Positions 13,942 to 20,058 of a DNA stretch of 20,058 nucleotides are shown piece by piece. The DNA comes from an uncultured Tessaracoccus sp. (GTDB lineage Bacteria; Actinomycetota; Actinomycetes; Propionibacteriales; Propionibacteriaceae): assembly GCF_947255005.1 (NCBI RefSeq), contig NZ_CAMYFI010000043.1, positions 1-20,058 on the forward strand, read 5' to 3'. The notes under the pieces were generated by a model. The model saw only the letters and a list, made by a program, of their open reading frames with translations, was not told where the DNA came from and did no database searches. The translations under genes were made by a program, and so were the position numbers. The first letter of the stretch is position 1. Every line of letters begins with the position of its first letter.

Positions 13942-15282
13942 ATGGCAGATTCACCGCGAACTGCAGGTGGGCGCACTGCCTCACGGCAACGATGGTCCGT
14001 GGGGCGGTGGCTCACCGTCGCATCCTTCCTGCTCCCGGCAATGGTGATGCTCGGAGCGCTCGTGGTGTATCCCGTGATCTTCACGGTGGTGCGCTCGTTC
14101 TACAGCAAGTCGGGTGACCAATTCGTTGGTTGGGACAACTACGTCACGATGTTCACCAACGAGACCACCTTCATGGCCATCCGCAACAACATTTTGTGGG
14201 TGCTCGTCGCACCCGCAGCGTGCACCATCCTGGGCCTCATATTCGCGGTGTTGCTGGACAAGATTCGGTGGAAGACCGCCTTCAAACTCATCGTCTTCAT
14301 GCCCATGGCAATCTCGATGCTGGCCGCCGGCGTGATTTTCCGCTCCATGTTCCAAGAGGATCCGAAACTGGGCACGGTCAACGCGGCGGTGGTGGCTGTC
14401 GACGGGTGGTTCAATGACGCTGCGCACTATCCAGGCGCGAAGCCGCGCAAGAACGCAGGGATCGCGGCAGAAGCAGGCATCATCGCCTCGGATAACCAGG
14501 TGCGTGCGGGCGAGGTGCAGCATTTCCCCCTGATCGCCATCAAACAAGACACTGTTCCTGAAGAGGCGCTGCAGGCGATCGAAGGTCCAGCCCCTGGTGG
14601 CACGCAGATCGCCGGTACGGTATGGCTCGACGTGATCCGCGGCGGCGGGGGAGAGCAGGGCCAGATTGAGGCGGGCAAGCGGGGGCTGCCCGGCATCAGG
14701 GTAGACGCCGTCGATGCCGACGGTAAGGTGGCCGGCCACGCCACTACGAACCCCGATGGCACGTTCGTGATCGATGGCTTGGAAGCGGGTAGCCAGTACA
14801 AAGTGGCGCTGCCTGCGGCAAACTTCTCGCAAGGCGCCCAGGGCGTGAGCTGGCTGGGCTCGACCTTCATTAACGCCGTCGTGATGCTGTCCTACATTTG
14901 GATTTGGGCCGGGTTCGCGATGGTGATGATCGCGTCGGGGCTTTCCGCGATGGATCGTTCGCTGCAAGAGGCTGCACGCATGGATGGCGCGAACGAGTGG
15001 AAGGTCTTCACAAGGATCACCGCGCCGCTGCTCGCTCCGGTGCTCGTCGTGGTGTTCGTCACGCTCATCATTAACGTGTTGAAGATCTTCGATCTCGTGT
15101 ACGTCATTCCGCCGGGCACGTCGAAACCAGCAGCCAACGTCATCGCCGTCGAGATGTGGACCCAGTCCTTCGGCGGCGGGCAGCACTTCGGTTTGGGTTC
15201 GGCGCTCGCTGTGTTACTGCTCATCCTGGTGTTGCCCAGCATGATTATTAACGTTCGGCGTTTTAAGGAGGAGCGCTCATGA
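13942..15282 (+). CDS. Sugar ABC transporter permease (MalF-like) with an Ig-like extracytoplasmic insertion
   Basis: One of two membrane subunits of the importer. The ATG directly abuts the previous stop and has no own strong ribosome binding site, so translation is probably coupled. The product is 446 residues, against roughly 300 for a plain permease. Six membrane segments can be placed near 24-50, 80-106, 113-133, 306-334, 362-388 and 418-438. The EAA loop, which contacts the ATPase, is at 343-362 (EAARMDGANEWKVFTRITAP). The extra length lies between segments 3 and 4, residues of about 140-302, outside the membrane. Within it, 223-290 reads as a beta-sandwich of the SdrD-B/CNA-B or carboxypeptidase-regulatory kind: IAGTVWLDV, LPGIRVDAVDADGKVAGHAT, TNPDGTFVIDGLEAGSQYKV. 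The preceding 140-222 is of unclear fold. Overlaps the next gene by four bases. Confidence 0.93.
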   Translation: MADSPRTAGGRTASRQRWSVGRWLTVASFLLPAMVMLGALVVYPVIFTVVRSFYSKSGDQFVGWDNYVTMFTNETTFMAIRNNILWVLVAPAACTILGLIFAVLLDKIRWKTAFKLIVFMPMAISMLAAGVIFRSMFQEDPKLGTVNAAVVAVDGWFNDAAHYPGAKPRKNAGIAAEAGIIASDNQVRAGEVQHFPLIAIKQDTVPEEALQAIEGPAPGGTQIAGTVWLDVIRGGGGEQGQIEAGKRGLPGIRVDAVDADGKVAGHATTNPDGTFVIDGLEAGSQYKVALPAANFSQGAQGVSWLGSTFINAVVMLSYIWIWAGFAMVMIASGLSAMDRSLQEAARMDGANEWKVFTRITAPLLAPVLVVVFVTLIINVLKIFDLVYVIPPGTSKPAANVIAVEMWTQSFGGGQHFGLGSALAVLLLILVLPSMIINVRRFKEERS

Positions 15283-16160
15283 CTTCTCCCACGAGCCTGT
15301 CACGCAAGCACGACAAGCGTACGCGGCGCTTCGCGACCAGCATTGGCAAAGGCGTCGTCAATGTCGTGCTGGCAGTGGTGGCCGTCTTCTGGATGGTGCC
15401 CACACTGGGGTTACTGCTGACCTCGCTGCGGAGCTCTGGCGATAACGCCGCGTCCGGGTGGTGGACCGTCTTCACGAAGCCTGCGCAGCTCACGCTCGAT
15501 AACTACGCGAACCTGCTGCACAACCCCACGATCACCGGGTCGTTCTGGAACACGGTCGTCATCGCCGTACCTTCTACCTTCTTTGTGGTTGTCATCGGCG
15601 CGCTCGCTGCCTACGCGTTCGCGTTCTTGAAGTTTCCTGGGCGCGACGCGCTGTTCATCGTTGTGGTGATTTTGCTGGCCGTGCCCATTCAGGTGGCGCT
15701 GATCCCGCTCGCGGGATTGTTCGGCGCTCTCGGCATTTTTGGTGACGTGCTGGGGGTGATTCTGTTCCACATTGCGTTTGGCCTGCCGTTTGCCATTTTC
15801 TTGTTGCGTAACTTCTTCACGCAGTTCCCGACGGAGCTCCTCGAGGCCGCGCGTGTAGACGGCGCCAGCGATTGGATGGTCTTCGTCCGCATCGTGCTGC
15901 CACTGGGCCTGCCGGCGATTGCCTCACTCGCGATCTTCCAGTTTCTGTGGACGTGGAACGACATGCTCGTCGCGCTGATCTTCACCTCGGGTGATTCGGC
16001 CCCGCTAACTGTCGCCATTCAGCAGCAGCTTCGCCAATTCGGATCCAACATCGACGTGCTCTCGGCCGGCGCGTTCCTGTCAATGATCGTGCCCCTGATC
16101 GTATTCTTCGCGTTCCAGCGCTACTTCGTGCAGGCGCTCCTGGCAGGGTCACAACGCTGA
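15279..16160 (+). CDS. Sugar ABC transporter permease (MalG-like)
   Basis: Second membrane subunit of the carbohydrate importer, pairing with the insertion-bearing permease. The 293-residue product has the usual length and six hydrophobic segments, near 24-48, 90-115, 125-147, 155-176, 208-230 and 263-285. The EAA loop is LLEAARVDGASDWMVFVRIV at 187-206, the docking site for the ATPase. The start overlaps the previous stop as ATGA and has AAGGAGGAG upstream, so the pair will be made in step. No ATPase gene follows: the next feature is a hairpin, then rplN. As in streptomycetes, where MsiK serves several sugar importers, a shared ATPase elsewhere is likely. Confidence 0.94.
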   Translation: MTSPTSLSRKHDKRTRRFATSIGKGVVNVVLAVVAVFWMVPTLGLLLTSLRSSGDNAASGWWTVFTKPAQLTLDNYANLLHNPTITGSFWNTVVIAVPSTFFVVVIGALAAYAFAFLKFPGRDALFIVVVILLAVPIQVALIPLAGLFGALGIFGDVLGVILFHIAFGLPFAIFLLRNFFTQFPTELLEAARVDGASDWMVFVRIVLPLGLPAIASLAIFQFLWTWNDMLVALIFTSGDSAPLTVAIQQQLRQFGSNIDVLSAGAFLSMIVPLIVFFAFQRYFVQALLAGSQR

Positions 16161-16162
16161 GC

Positions 16163-16179
16163 GGGGCGTTCACCGCCCC
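16163..16179 (+). terminator. Hairpin after the transporter cassette
   Basis: GGGGCG (16163-16168) pairs perfectly with CGCCCC (16174-16179) around TTCAC, starting three bases after the permease stop. No T-run follows. It is a plausible terminator or transcript-stabilising stem closing the cassette. The spc promoter lies directly downstream. Confidence 0.45.
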
Positions 16180-16184
16180 TGCGA

Positions 16185-16214
16185 TTAGGTGCTCGCGCCC
16201 GCCTGCGTTAACAT
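16185..16214 (+). promoter_or_regulatory. Probable spc operon promoter
   Basis: TAACAT at 16209-16214 serves as the -10 hexamer, and TTAGGT at 16185-16190, 18 bases upstream, as a weak -35. The 17 bases AACATAGGCAAGTTGCT (16210-16226) match the S10 promoter region at 6639-6655 in 14 positions. A start near 16221 gives a leader of about 155 bases. A separate promoter here is needed if the two hairpins flanking the transporter cassette stop S10 transcription. Confidence 0.5.
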
Positions 16215-16299
16215 AGGCAAGTTGCTTTGGGTCTGTGCCCTTGCGAGGGGACCTTTCCCGGGCCGCAACATGGCTCCCACTCTCTCGAGGCGGGGGTTA

Positions 16300-16321
16300 C
16301 CTCCTGGCAAAATCCAGGGGG
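16300..16321 (+). promoter_or_regulatory. Hairpin in the rplN leader
   Basis: CCTCCTGG (16300-16307) pairs with CCAGGGGG (16314-16321), one pair being G-U, around CAAAAT. The left arm contains CCTCC, the complement of a Shine-Dalgarno core, and a second palindrome GTTCCTGGAAC lies at 16346-16356, just before the real ribosome binding site AAGGAG. The leader could therefore influence rplN translation, but this is inferred from pairing alone. Confidence 0.28.
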
Positions 16322-16376
16322 GCCGTTTCTAGTTTCACAAGGCCAGTTCCTGGAACCGGTGGGACAAGGAGAAGTA

Positions 16377-16745
16377 ATGATTCAGCAAGAGTCGCGGCTG
16401 AAGGTCGCCGACAACACAGGCGCAAAGGAACTCCTCTGCATCCGTGTGCTCGGTGGCTCTGGACGTCGCTACGCATACCTGGGTGACACCATCGTCGCCA
16501 CCGTCAAGGACGCGATCCCTGGCGGCACTGTCAAGAAGGGCGAGATCGTCAAAGCGGTCGTCGTTCGCCAGCGCAAGGAGAGCCGTCGCCCCGACGGTTC
16601 CTACATCAAATTCGACGAGAACGCCGCCGTGCTGCTCAGGAACGACGGCGAGCCTCGCGGCACGCGTATTTTTGGCCCCGTGGCGCGCGAGCTGCGTGAC
16701 AAGAAATTCATGCGCATCGTGTCCCTCGCTCCGGAGGTGATCTGA
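16377..16745 (+). CDS. rplN: 50S ribosomal protein L14
   Basis: Large-subunit protein at the subunit interface, contacting 16S rRNA helix 14. The ATG at 16377 is chosen because AAGGAG lies five bases upstream and the protein then has the standard 122 residues with the canonical MIQQESRLKVADNTGAKELL start; the same frame is open further upstream without family similarity. GRRYAYLGDTIVATVKDAIP, VVRQRKESRRPDGSYIKFDE and NDGEPRGTRIFGPVARELR are conserved. It is the first gene of the spc group here, separated from rpsQ by the sugar transporter cassette. Confidence 0.98.
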   Translation: MIQQESRLKVADNTGAKELLCIRVLGGSGRRYAYLGDTIVATVKDAIPGGTVKKGEIVKAVVVRQRKESRRPDGSYIKFDENAAVLLRNDGEPRGTRIFGPVARELRDKKFMRIVSLAPEVI

Positions 16746-16746
16746 C

Positions 16747-17115
16747 ATGGCACTGCATGTGAAGAAGGGTGACAGGGTTCGGGTCATCGCAGGGAAAGAT
16801 AAGGGCAAGACCGGCGATATCATCGCTGTGTACCCGGACGACCAGAAGGTCACCGTGCAAAGCGTGAACCTGGTGGAGCAGCACCGTCGCGAGCAGCAGA
16901 CGAGCACAGGGCGCAAGATCGAAGGTGGCATCGTCACCACTGAAGCGCCGATTCATGTTTCGAACGTGCAGCTCGTGGTGAAGAAGGACGGCAAGGACGT
17001 GCTCACCCGTGTGGGTTACAAGCGTGTCGAGGTCACCAAAACCCGCCCCGACGGCTCCGAGTACAAATCAGAGCGTTCCGTTCGCATCGCCCTCGCTACT
17101 GGGGAGGAGATCTGA
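16747..17115 (+). CDS. rplX: 50S ribosomal protein L24
   Basis: Assembly-initiating large-subunit protein near the tunnel exit. The 122-residue product starts MALHVKKGDRVRVIAGKDKG and carries an N-terminal KOW motif (KKGDRVRVIAGKDKGKTGDI). VNLVEQHRREQQTSTGRKIE and GGIVTTEAPIHVSNVQLV follow. It lies one base after the rplN stop, with GGAGG in the end of rplN as ribosome binding site. The stop overlaps the rplE start as TGATG. Confidence 0.97.
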   Translation: MALHVKKGDRVRVIAGKDKGKTGDIIAVYPDDQKVTVQSVNLVEQHRREQQTSTGRKIEGGIVTTEAPIHVSNVQLVVKKDGKDVLTRVGYKRVEVTKTRPDGSEYKSERSVRIALATGEEI

Positions 17116-17726
17116 TGGCTGAGATGCCCCGCTTGAAGAAGCAGTACCGCGAGACGATCGTCCCTGCGCTGCAGGAGGAGTTCAACTACGACAACCCCAT
17201 GCAGATCCCCGGCCTGACGAAGGTTGTCGTCAACATGGGCGTCGGTGAGGCAGCTCGCGACTCGAAAATCATCGACGGAGCGATCCGCGATCTCACTGTC
17301 ATCACGGGCCAGAAGCCTGCGGTGACGAAGGCCCGCAAGTCCATCGCCCAGTTCAAGCTGCGTGAGGGCCAGCCCATCGGCTGCCACGTCACGCTGCGTG
17401 GCGATCGTATGTGGGAGTTCGCTGACCGTCTGCTCACCCTGGCGTTGCCCCGAATCCGCGACTTCCGCGGACTCAACGGCCGTCAGTTCGATGGCCAGGG
17501 TAACTACACCTTCGGTCTCAACGAGCAGGTCATGTTCCTCGAGATCGACCCGGACAAGATTGACCGCGTGCGGGGCATGGACATCACGTTCGTGACCACC
17601 GCGACGAACGACGTCGAGGGCCGTGCGCTGCTCAAGCACCTTGGATTCCCGTTCAAGGCCAAGGACGATCCGAAGAAGCCCAAGGCCAAGCGTGGCCCGG
17701 CTTACTACGCCAAGAAGAAGAAGTGA
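17115..17726 (+). CDS. rplE: 50S ribosomal protein L5
   Basis: Binds 5S rRNA and contacts P-site tRNA and S13. The 203-residue product reads PRLKKQYRETIVPALQEEFN near the start, then LTKVVVNMGVGEAARDSKII, the conserved GQKPAVTKARKSIAQFKLRE, DRLLTLALPRIRDFRG and NYTFGLNEQVMFLEIDPDKI. A basic tail of about 20 residues (KAKRGPAYYAKKKK at its end) exceeds the 179-residue Escherichia coli length and is commonly seen in actinobacteria. Coupled to rplX by a one-base overlap. Confidence 0.98.
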   Translation: MAEMPRLKKQYRETIVPALQEEFNYDNPMQIPGLTKVVVNMGVGEAARDSKIIDGAIRDLTVITGQKPAVTKARKSIAQFKLREGQPIGCHVTLRGDRMWEFADRLLTLALPRIRDFRGLNGRQFDGQGNYTFGLNEQVMFLEIDPDKIDRVRGMDITFVTTATNDVEGRALLKHLGFPFKAKDDPKKPKAKRGPAYYAKKKK

Positions 17727-17735
17727 GGCTAAGGC

Positions 17736-17921
17736 ATGGCTAAGACTGCGCTCAAAGTCAAGCAGGCCCGCAAGCCGAAGTTCGGCGTGCGCGCCTACAC
17801 CCGCTGCCAGAAGTGCGGACGACCCAAGTCGGTCTACCGCAAGTTTGGCCTGTGCCGCGTGTGCTTGCGCCAGCTCGCGCACGCAGGCGAACTGCCGGGC
17901 GTCACCAAGTCATCCTGGTGA
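17736..17921 (+). CDS. rpsZ: 30S ribosomal protein S14, zinc-binding type Z
   Basis: Small-subunit head protein. The 61-residue product is the short form with a zinc ribbon: C24-x-x-C27 and C40-x-x-C43 within RCQKCGRPKSVYRKFGLCRV. It ends in the conserved AHAGELPGVTKSSW. Actinobacteria often also carry a longer cysteine-free S14 that is expressed under zinc limitation; none is seen in this window. It lies nine bases after rplE, and the 78 bases to rpsH hold no recognisable gene. It is often also labelled rpsN. Confidence 0.97.
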   Translation: MAKTALKVKQARKPKFGVRAYTRCQKCGRPKSVYRKFGLCRVCLRQLAHAGELPGVTKSSW

Positions 17922-17999
17922 GTCCCACCGTCTAACCCACATCCATGAACGCGACAGGTCCTGAGGCAAGGAAACCGGCGCGAGAAAGAGGTACAGGTC

Positions 18000-18404
18000 A
18001 TGACAATGACTGACCCCATCGCAGACATGCTCACGCGTCTGCGCAACGCCAATCAGGCGTACTTGGATTCGACGTCGATGCCGTCGTCCAAGATCAAGGT
18101 CGGGATCGCCGAGATCCTGAAGGCAGAGGGCTACATCTCCGATTTCGAGCAGACCGAGGTTGAAGGCCAGGTCGGCAAGGTATTGAAGGTGACCCTGAGG
18201 TACGGCGACTCCCGCGAGCGTTCCATCGCAGGCCTGCGCCGTATCAGCAAGCCGGGGCTCCGCGTCTACGCGAAAGCGAACCAGCTTCCTCGGGTGCTTG
18301 GCGGTCTCGGTATCGCCATCATTTCCACCTCGCAGGGGCTGCTGACTGACAAGCAGGCCAAGGCTCAATCCGTTGGCGGCGAAGTGCTCGCCTACGTGTG
18401 GTGA
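18000..18404 (+). CDS. rpsH: 30S ribosomal protein S8
   Basis: Binds 16S rRNA helix 21 and in enterobacteria represses spc operon translation at the rplE region. The 134-residue product starts MTMTDPIADMLTRLRNANQA, the common actinobacterial N-terminus; a second ATG two codons on would also fit. KIKVGIAEILKAEGYISDFE, GLRRISKPGLRVYAKANQLP and the C-terminal block GGLGIAIISTSQGLLTDKQA are intact. The ribosome binding site is GAGGT, somewhat distant. The 78-base gap before the gene is the longest inside this operon part. Confidence 0.98.
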   Translation: MTMTDPIADMLTRLRNANQAYLDSTSMPSSKIKVGIAEILKAEGYISDFEQTEVEGQVGKVLKVTLRYGDSRERSIAGLRRISKPGLRVYAKANQLPRVLGGLGIAIISTSQGLLTDKQAKAQSVGGEVLAYVW

Positions 18405-18421
18405 CAGGAGGTAGATGAACC

Positions 18422-18964
18422 ATGTCTCGTATTGGTAAGTACCCCGTCACCGTGCCGAGCGGCGTTACGGTCACGCTCGACGGACAGCACGTCGGCGTGA
18501 AGGGCCCGAAGGGTGAACTGGAGTTCACCGTCAAGGAGCCCATCACTGTCAGCAAGAATGACGATGGCGCAATCCAGGTGGATCGCCCGAACGACGAGCG
18601 TGAGAATCGCTCGCTGCATGGGCTCACCCGCACGCTGATCGCCAACATGATCACCGGTGTCACCGAGGGCTACGAGAAGAAGCTCGAGATCGTCGGCGTT
18701 GGTTACCGTGTGATTTCCAAGGGACCGAAGCAGCTCGAGTTCGCGCTCGGCTTCTCGCACCCCGTCATCATCGACGCACCCGAAGGCATCACCTTCAACG
18801 TGGAGAACCAGACGAAGTTCTCTGTGCAGGGCATCGATAAGCAGCTCGTCGGCGAAACGGCCGCGAACATCCGTAAGCTGCGCAAGCCTGAGCCTTACAA
18901 GGGCAAGGGCGTGCGTTACGCGGGTGAGCACGTCCGTCGCAAGGCTGGAAAGGCTGGTAAGTAA
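18422..18964 (+). CDS. rplF: 50S ribosomal protein L6
   Basis: Large-subunit protein near the factor-binding site and the base of the L7/L12 stalk. The 180-residue product is full length. It begins MSRIGKYPVTVPSGVTVTLD and contains the two repeated L6 folds, with NRSLHGLTRTLIANMITGVT in the first half and a C-terminal GKGVRYAGEHVRRKAGKAGK. GGAGGT stands ten bases before the ATG. Its stop overlaps the rplR start by one base (TAATG). Confidence 0.98.
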   Translation: MSRIGKYPVTVPSGVTVTLDGQHVGVKGPKGELEFTVKEPITVSKNDDGAIQVDRPNDERENRSLHGLTRTLIANMITGVTEGYEKKLEIVGVGYRVISKGPKQLEFALGFSHPVIIDAPEGITFNVENQTKFSVQGIDKQLVGETAANIRKLRKPEPYKGKGVRYAGEHVRRKAGKAGK

Positions 18965-19347
18965 TGGCTATCTCGCTCCGCGCGGGCAAGAACCTGGCTC
19001 CGAAGACCGCGTCGCGTTCCCGTCGCCAGCTTCGTGCTCGCAAGAAGATCACCGGCACCGCCGAGCGTCCACGTCTCGTGGTTACCCGGTCGCCCCGCCA
19101 TCTGTATGCGCAGGTCATCGACGACGTCCAGGGCCGCACGCTCGTGTCCGCGTCGACGATGGAAGCCGATCTGCGCAACGAAGGAGGCACCAAGTCCGAG
19201 AAGGCCGCGAAGCTGGGCACGCTGCTCGCCTCGCGCGCGAAGGACGCGGGCATCGCTGCGGTTGTGTTCGACCGCGCTGGTAACAAGTACACCGGCCGCC
19301 TCGCGGCCCTGGCCGATGCCGCCCGCGAGGGTGGCCTCGACTTCTGA
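18964..19347 (+). CDS. rplR: 50S ribosomal protein L18
   Basis: Binds 5S rRNA together with L5 and forms part of the central protuberance. The 127-residue product has a basic N-terminus (KTASRSRRQLRARKKITGTA) followed by RPRLVVTRSPRHLYAQVIDD. It contains the conserved C-terminal elements AAVVFDRAGNKYTGRLAALA and DAAREGGLDF. The length is usual for actinobacteria. It is joined to rplF by TAATG, and rpsE follows after 19 bases. Confidence 0.98.
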   Translation: MAISLRAGKNLAPKTASRSRRQLRARKKITGTAERPRLVVTRSPRHLYAQVIDDVQGRTLVSASTMEADLRNEGGTKSEKAAKLGTLLASRAKDAGIAAVVFDRAGNKYTGRLAALADAAREGGLDF

Positions 19348-19366
19348 CCCGACGAAAGAGGAAACG

Positions 19367-19978
19367 ATGAGTGAAACCCAGCAGCGCGGCAACCGCGCAG
19401 GTGGTGAGCGTCGTGGCCGTGACGATCGTCGTGGCCGTGACAACAATGTTCGTGATGACAAGAAGCAATACCTCGAGCGCGTGGTTGCGATCAACCGCGT
19501 TGCCAAGGTGGTGCAGGGCGGTCGCCGCTTCAGCTTCACTGCGCTGGTCGTAGTGGGCGACGGTGAAGGCACCGTCGGCGTGGGCTACGGCAAGGCGAAG
19601 GAGGTGCCGGCCGCGATCGCCAAGGGCGTGGAAGAGGCCAAGAAACACTTCTTCCACGTGCCGATGATTCAGCGTTCCATCCCGCACGCTGTGCAGGGTG
19701 AGAAGGCTGCCGGCGTCGTCATGCTGCGTCCCGCAACGCCTGGTACTGGTGTGATTGCCGGTGGTTCCGTGCGTGCCGTGCTCGAGTGCGCAGGCATTCA
19801 CGATGTGCTGTCCAAGTCGCTCGGTTCGCCGAACGCCATCAACGTGGTGCACGCGACGGTTGACGCGCTCAAGCAGCTCGAGCAGCCGGAGCAGGTGGCT
19901 CGCCGCCGCGGTCTGCCCGTCGAGGATGTCGCTCCTGCAGCGATGCTTCGCGCCAGCAAGGAAGAGGTGGCGAGCTAA
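19367..19978 (+). CDS. rpsE: 30S ribosomal protein S5
   Basis: Small-subunit protein at the mRNA entry side that affects decoding accuracy. The ATG at 19367 is preceded by GAGG and gives 203 residues, longer than the Escherichia coli protein because of an Arg/Gly/Asp-rich N-terminal lead (GERRGRDDRRGRDNN). The double-stranded-RNA-binding fold reads LERVVAINRVAKVVQGGRRF and FSFTALVVVGDGEGTVGVGY. The C-terminal domain has ATPGTGVIAGGSVRAVLECA and LSKSLGSPNAINVVHATVDA. The stop codon is immediately followed by the rpmD ATG. Confidence 0.98.
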   Translation: MSETQQRGNRAGGERRGRDDRRGRDNNVRDDKKQYLERVVAINRVAKVVQGGRRFSFTALVVVGDGEGTVGVGYGKAKEVPAAIAKGVEEAKKHFFHVPMIQRSIPHAVQGEKAAGVVMLRPATPGTGVIAGGSVRAVLECAGIHDVLSKSLGSPNAINVVHATVDALKQLEQPEQVARRRGLPVEDVAPAAMLRASKEEVAS

Positions 19979-20058
19979 ATGGCACAGCTGAAGATCACCC
20001 AGATGAAGTCCGGTGCCAAGGGGAAGGGTAATCAGAAGGATTCCCTTCGTTCGCTTGG
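19979..20058 (+). CDS. rpmD: 50S ribosomal protein L30 (3' end outside window)
   Basis: Only the first 26 codons are present: MAQLKITQMKSGAKGKGNQK followed by DSLRSL. They match the L30 N-terminus, where a strand is followed by the conserved basic loop and the LR.LGL helix. The start directly follows the rpsE stop, as expected for the spc operon order rplF-rplR-rpsE-rpmD. In most L30 proteins the loop reads IGRKPNQ; here it is the Gly/Lys-rich GAKGKGNQ. Confidence 0.9.
   Translation, partial: MAQLKITQMKSGAKGKGNQKDSLRSL

Noticed and set aside
13981..15186. Long minus-strand open frame opposite the insertion-bearing permease
   Set aside because: Low-complexity His/Arg/Asp-rich translation without family features. 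It is the mirror of the G/C-biased codon pattern of the real permease gene.
17922..17999. 78-base gap between the S14 and S8 genes as a possible promoter or small RNA
   Set aside because: No convincing promoter hexamers or stable stem were found; it looks like a plain spacer with the rpsH ribosome binding site at its end.

Overview
The window comes from a high-GC actinobacterium. The evidence is its G/C-ending codons, overlapping start/stop codons, GTG starts, actinobacterial-style tails on ribosomal proteins, and a four-cysteine S14. A member of the Propionibacteriales is my guess, but the sequence alone does not fix the genus.

Positions 1-6570 hold ordinary accessory and housekeeping genes. 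First come the end of a glutaminase with a C-terminal STAS domain and gltX (glutamyl-tRNA synthetase). After a 12-bp perfect inverted repeat, three genes lie on the minus strand: two tandem paralogous membrane proteins of unknown function, preceded in their direction of transcription by a siderophore-interacting flavin reductase. A plus-strand gene then encodes a Gln/Pro/Trp/Gly-rich single-pass membrane protein with an outer domain.

Positions 6614-12463 hold the S10 operon: a promoter, a structured leader of about 200 nt, then rpsJ-rplC-rplD-rplW-rplB-rpsS-rplV-rpsC-rplP-rpmC-rpsQ, closed by a strong hairpin. The rplD product carries an extra C-terminal domain of about 100 residues.

Positions 12469-16179 hold an intruding three-gene sugar ABC transporter cassette: a lipoprotein substrate-binding protein and two permeases. 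It has its own promoter, a palindromic leader and a terminal hairpin. No ATPase gene is present, so a shared MsiK-type ATPase is presumed. The first permease has a long extracytoplasmic insertion containing an Ig-like domain.

Positions 16185-20058 hold the spc operon with its own promoter and leader: rplN-rplX-rplE-rpsN(type Z)-rpsH-rplF-rplR-rpsE-rpmD (cut by the window edge). The S10 and spc promoters share a near-identical 17-nt element, which suggests co-regulation despite the cassette between them. No tRNA, rRNA, CRISPR array or insertion sequence was seen.
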